A DNA stretch of 64,000 bases, from the NCBI RefSeq assembly GCF_004009905.1, contig NZ_ML136871.1:98687-162686 (forward strand), in the 5' to 3' direction. Positions 61,351 through 64,000 of this stretch are shown here, piece by piece; position 1 is the stretch's first letter, and every line of letters begins with the position of its first letter. A program made the position numbers and the translations under genes. The DNA is from Lactobacillus xujianguonis. Lineage in GTDB: Bacteria > Bacillota > Bacilli > Lactobacillales > Lactobacillaceae. The notes beneath the pieces are model-generated. The model saw nothing but the letters and a program-made list of their open reading frames with translations. It searched no databases and was not told the origin of the DNA.

Positions 61351-63672
61351 TTATTCCTTACGCTTCTTTCTTAAACCAATTCCAAATAATCCTGCCATTG
61401 AAACTGCTGCTAATCCAAGTAGAGAAGCTGCATTAGTATCATTTTCACCCGTTTGTGGCAATTCATGCTCACTAGCTTTATCTACTCTTGATGGTAATTC
61501 TTTTGCTCGAGTTCCGTAGATATCTTTAGTATCTAAAACAGTTCTATATTTAGTTACATATCCATGTTTAGTTCTAGTAACCTTATGTACTCCTGGATTT
61601 TTAGTTTCCGGTTTATTCGGAGTTTCCTCAGGAGCTGGAGTTGGCTCACTTCCCGGTACTGGGGTTTGTTCTGCTGGAGTAGTTGGTACACTTGTAGATG
61701 GATTATTTGGAGATGGTCTACCTGGGGTGTCATGGCTATAAACAACCGGTGTATCCTTGGTTGGATCCTTTGGTGTCAACTTCGGTGTATCCGTGTGGTA
61801 ACCTGGCACAACTGGTGTGTCTTCATTTGGCGTTACCTTGGTTGGATCATCTGGATCATTCTTATATGGTTGTGGCGTGGTTCCTGGTATGGTCTTTCCT
61901 GATGGATCTACTGGTACGAAGTTACCTACCTTACTGTAAGTGACTGTTTCCGTGTAGTCCTTTGGTTCTACCTTGCCATTGTAGCCAGCAGCTTGCTCAA
62001 TTGTTGCTTGCTTCTTATCTGCTACATAGCCAGTTACTACTGGCGTATTTACTGGAGTGTAACTATCTTTTGTTACCCAAGGCGTTGATGATAATTCTTT
62101 ACCTGTTACCTTGTCAACAGTAACGCTTCTTGTCCAATGTGTTTTTTCTACATTGTCTTTTGGATTATTGTCTGATCCAGTGTAGTTTACTGTAAAGGTA
62201 TGATCAGCTTCGACGTTAGTTTCGTCTCCAGTATATTTTGGTCCATTTGGATTTCCATTTGGATTAATTGGTGTTCCATCAGTTGGGTGCTTTGGATCAT
62301 TTCCATCTACTGTCGTAGTTCCATGCTTCAAGTGGACATCGAAGACTTGACTTATATGACCTGCTTCATCCTTGACATCATCGAATGGAGTTGCAGTTGT
62401 TGGAATACCGTCACTTACTAACTCGTAACCATTGTTTTCGTAGTTAGTTAACGCTGCTTTGGCTGGAGCGAAGTTGATGTCCTCTCCTACCTTACCGTTT
62501 AAAGCAACACTTGGTAACTTGTTTGATGGGTCTGTATCATCAATGAAGTTTACTTGAGCACTTGCTTTATCTCTAACATACTTAACTAGCGTATTCTCAC
62601 CTGGGTTTACAGGGGTTACCGTACTCTTGTTTGGATCACTAGGATCAACGTTAACGCCTGCAGCTTGCCCAGTTGTTGCTACAGTCCAGCCAGCTAATAT
62701 TGGCACATTAGTAGCTGCTGCTTTAGTTGCATTATCTGGGTCATTCTTGTATTGAACACTATCTTTAGGTACAGTCACTGTGTCGTAGCCTTGGCCATGA
62801 ATCCAAGTTCCATTTTCACCATACTTTCCCAGCGTAACGTTCTTAGTACCATCAGCATCAATTTGCTTGCCATTTTCATCAACTGGAACAATATAACCTA
62901 ACGGGTTAAAATAAACCGTCTCTTGAACTTGTGGATGATCTGGCGTAGCTGTTAACCCTCCAGCCCATTCTTTATTTGCAAAGTATCCTGGAACAACTGG
63001 TGTTTTAACCTTGTTAAAAGTATGACTGTTTTCATTCCATGTCGTCTCACCCGTAGCTTCATTATGTTCACCATGGAAAGTACTAGATTGGGTATTATCA
63101 GGTGGAAATGGATTTGCGGAGTCTGCTGCTGAAGTATCACTGCTTCCTGAGTTAGTAGTTGCATCATTCGCAACCGCCAATTTACTGTCTGATAAACTAG
63201 CTTTAGTCTGATCAGCCTCTTTTGAATCTACCTTTTTAAGGACAAGCTCATCTTTTGTTTTTGCGTCACTCGCAACATTAGGCTGTTTAGAGTCTATACT
63301 TTCAGTCTTACTATTACTACCATCAGAATCAGCTGTTGCAGTTTTTGCAACACTGTCTTTGTTGTCCGCTAAACTAGATTGAGCATCTTCTTTCGCTGCT
63401 GAATCTGCTTTTTTAAGGACAAGCTCATTAGTTTTCTTTGACTCACTCACAACATTAGGTTGCTCATGCTCAATAACTTCAGTTTTACCATTGCCATCAT
63501 CAGAATCGGTAGTTGCTGCTTTAGCATTGGATACTGTTGTACCCATATACAAAGCGGTGCCCAACAAAACAGATGCAATCGCACCGGTTGTTAACTTACG
63601 AAATCCAAAGTGCTGTTCTCCTCTTTCAGCAGCTTTTTCATTTTTAAGTTTAATATTATTTTTTGAAACCAA
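61351..63672 (-). CDS. Mucin-binding-like LPXTG adhesin with YSIRK-type signal
   Basis: A 773-residue surface protein. YSIRK-like signal HFGFRKLTTGAIASVLLGTALYMG (about 21-44); N-terminal 59-residue repeats (units from about residues 54 and 113); a mucin-binding-like central region with VVPGYFANKEW, VKYVRDKASAQVNFIDDTD and the Mub-type NYTGSDNNPKD, WTRSVTVDKVTGKELSSTPWVTKDS; Pro-rich spacer; LPQTG at 738-742 plus membrane helix and basic tail. TTG start 63672 after AAAGGTG. Sortase-anchored, probably binds mucus. Likely controlled by the T14 promoter upstream. Confidence 0.85.
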   Translation of the reverse strand: MVSKNNIKLKNEKAAERGEQHFGFRKLTTGAIASVLLGTALYMGTTVSNAKAATTDSDDGNGKTEVIEHEQPNVVSESKKTNELVLKKADSAAKEDAQSSLADNKDSVAKTATADSDGSNSKTESIDSKQPNVASDAKTKDELVLKKVDSKEADQTKASLSDSKLAVANDATTNSGSSDTSAADSANPFPPDNTQSSTFHGEHNEATGETTWNENSHTFNKVKTPVVPGYFANKEWAGGLTATPDHPQVQETVYFNPLGYIVPVDENGKQIDADGTKNVTLGKYGENGTWIHGQGYDTVTVPKDSVQYKNDPDNATKAAATNVPILAGWTVATTGQAAGVNVDPSDPNKSTVTPVNPGENTLVKYVRDKASAQVNFIDDTDPSNKLPSVALNGKVGEDINFAPAKAALTNYENNGYELVSDGIPTTATPFDDVKDEAGHISQVFDVHLKHGTTTVDGNDPKHPTDGTPINPNGNPNGPKYTGDETNVEADHTFTVNYTGSDNNPKDNVEKTHWTRSVTVDKVTGKELSSTPWVTKDSYTPVNTPVVTGYVADKKQATIEQAAGYNGKVEPKDYTETVTYSKVGNFVPVDPSGKTIPGTTPQPYKNDPDDPTKVTPNEDTPVVPGYHTDTPKLTPKDPTKDTPVVYSHDTPGRPSPNNPSTSVPTTPAEQTPVPGSEPTPAPEETPNKPETKNPGVHKVTRTKHGYVTKYRTVLDTKDIYGTRAKELPSRVDKASEHELPQTGENDTNAASLLGLAAVSMAGLFGIGLRKKRKE

Positions 63673-63733
63673 ATTTATTCACCTTTCTTTGAAACTTGAA
63701 ATATACAAATGTACTCATTCCGTTAACACCTTT

Positions 63734-63774
63734 ATTATATAAAAAAAAAAAAAAGACAACATAGTAATTGTCAA
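63734..63774 (-). promoter_or_regulatory. Adhesin promoter with T14 homopolymer
   Basis: Minus strand: -10 TATAAT (63734-63739) directly follows a run of 14 T (63741-63754). Candidate -35 boxes are TTGTCT (63754-63759, giving a 14-base spacer) and TTGACA (63769-63774, 29-base spacer). The spacing depends on the tract length, a hallmark of slipped-strand phase variation. Confidence 0.5.
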
Positions 63775-63815
63775 TGCTTTTGCGGTAGTAAGTGTCAAAG
63801 TTTTTGCGGTTACTC
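63769..63815. mobile_element. Possible insertion-sequence end with repeated motif
   Basis: Two copies of TGTCAAxGxTTTTGCGGTx, 23 bp apart (63769 and 63792). Repeated terminal motifs beginning TGT resemble IS21-type ends. It is followed by an ORF end on the minus strand. The element is mostly outside the window, so the family is unproven. Confidence 0.4.
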
Positions 63816-63842
63816 AAAAACCATTAGTCTGACCTTAATTTC

Positions 63843-64000
63843 TTAATAATTTATGTGGTTTAACATCCGATTGAATTTACTTAAATAGCTGCCACCAACT
63901 ACTGCTGCTGTTAAGACTCCGTGTTGAATACCGGTATGGATTTCGTGACGGGTTCTCAAACTATCTCTAGCTGCGGCTTGTAATTTCTTACGGTCTAAGG
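63843..64000 (-). CDS. C-terminal end of an unidentified gene
   Basis: The last 52 codons of a leftward gene: LDRKKLQAAARDSLRTRHEIHT..., ending NRMLNHINY, stop at 63843. Basic helix followed by a mildly hydrophobic glycine segment. It may be the terminal gene of the element whose end is at 63769, but I recognise no transposase motif in this fragment. Confidence 0.45.
   Translation of the reverse strand, partial: LDRKKLQAAARDSLRTRHEIHTGIQHGVLTAAVVGGSYLSKFNRMLNHINY

Noticed and set aside
61564..61902. Trp-rich 112-codon plus-strand ORF inside the adhesin gene
   Set aside because: Trp enrichment is the mirror of Pro/Thr codons in the adhesin; no own ribosome binding site.

Overview
The window looks like chromosomal DNA of a low-GC Lactobacillus, probably of the acidophilus/delbrueckii group. 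It is AT-rich throughout, has Firmicute-type AGGAGG ribosome binding sites and frequent TTG/GTG starts, carries a YSIRK-type LPXTG adhesin, and shows Lactobacillales gene order (ylqF-rnhB-dprA; rluB-scpB-scpA-ribT-xerD; pfkA-pyk). I cannot name the species.

Positions 1 to about 23,670 are a Siphovirus-type temperate prophage with HK97-like head genes; its tail and lysis genes lie beyond position 1. Integrase, a secreted lysogenic-conversion candidate, an ImmA/IrrE-type peptidase and a CI-like repressor read rightward (20754-23633). Everything else reads leftward from a divergent control region with three related operators: Cro-like protein and antirepressor, a replication module (RecA-like ATPase, SF2 helicase, DUF669 protein with an SSB-like tail, P4-type primase-helicase), many small accessory genes, the ArpU late regulator, a tRNA-Trp, HNH endonuclease, terminase, portal, ClpP-type protease, capsid and head-tail genes. 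The integrase is split by a one-base shift in an A-run. The prophage directly follows dprA, where topA normally lies.

From 23,675 to about 58,540 the DNA is conserved host chromosome: dprA-rnhB-ylqF, a Na+/H+ antiporter, degV, trhA, cca, yitT, a TPR protein, hupB, der, rpsA, cmk, a LysM protein, ribU with an FMN riboswitch, rluB-scpB-scpA-ribT-xerD-cvfB, the glycolytic pfkA-pyk operon with an upstream cre-like site, dnaE, rarA, a MagIII-like glycosylase, and a complete ribD-ribE-ribBA-ribH operon behind a second FMN riboswitch. Uptake (RibU) and synthesis of riboflavin are therefore both FMN-sensed.

The right end (56.3-64 kb) is more variable: a small membrane protein, an AlkD-like protein, an amino-acid permease divergent from a DUF3800 protein across a 44-bp palindrome, a repeat-containing membrane protein, and a 773-residue LPXTG adhesin. 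The adhesin promoter region contains a T14 homopolymer abutting a TATAAT box and lies beside repeats that resemble an insertion-sequence end. These suggest length-dependent (phase-variable) expression.

Starts were chosen by ribosome binding site. No database search or folding program was run. No CRISPR array or rRNA was seen.
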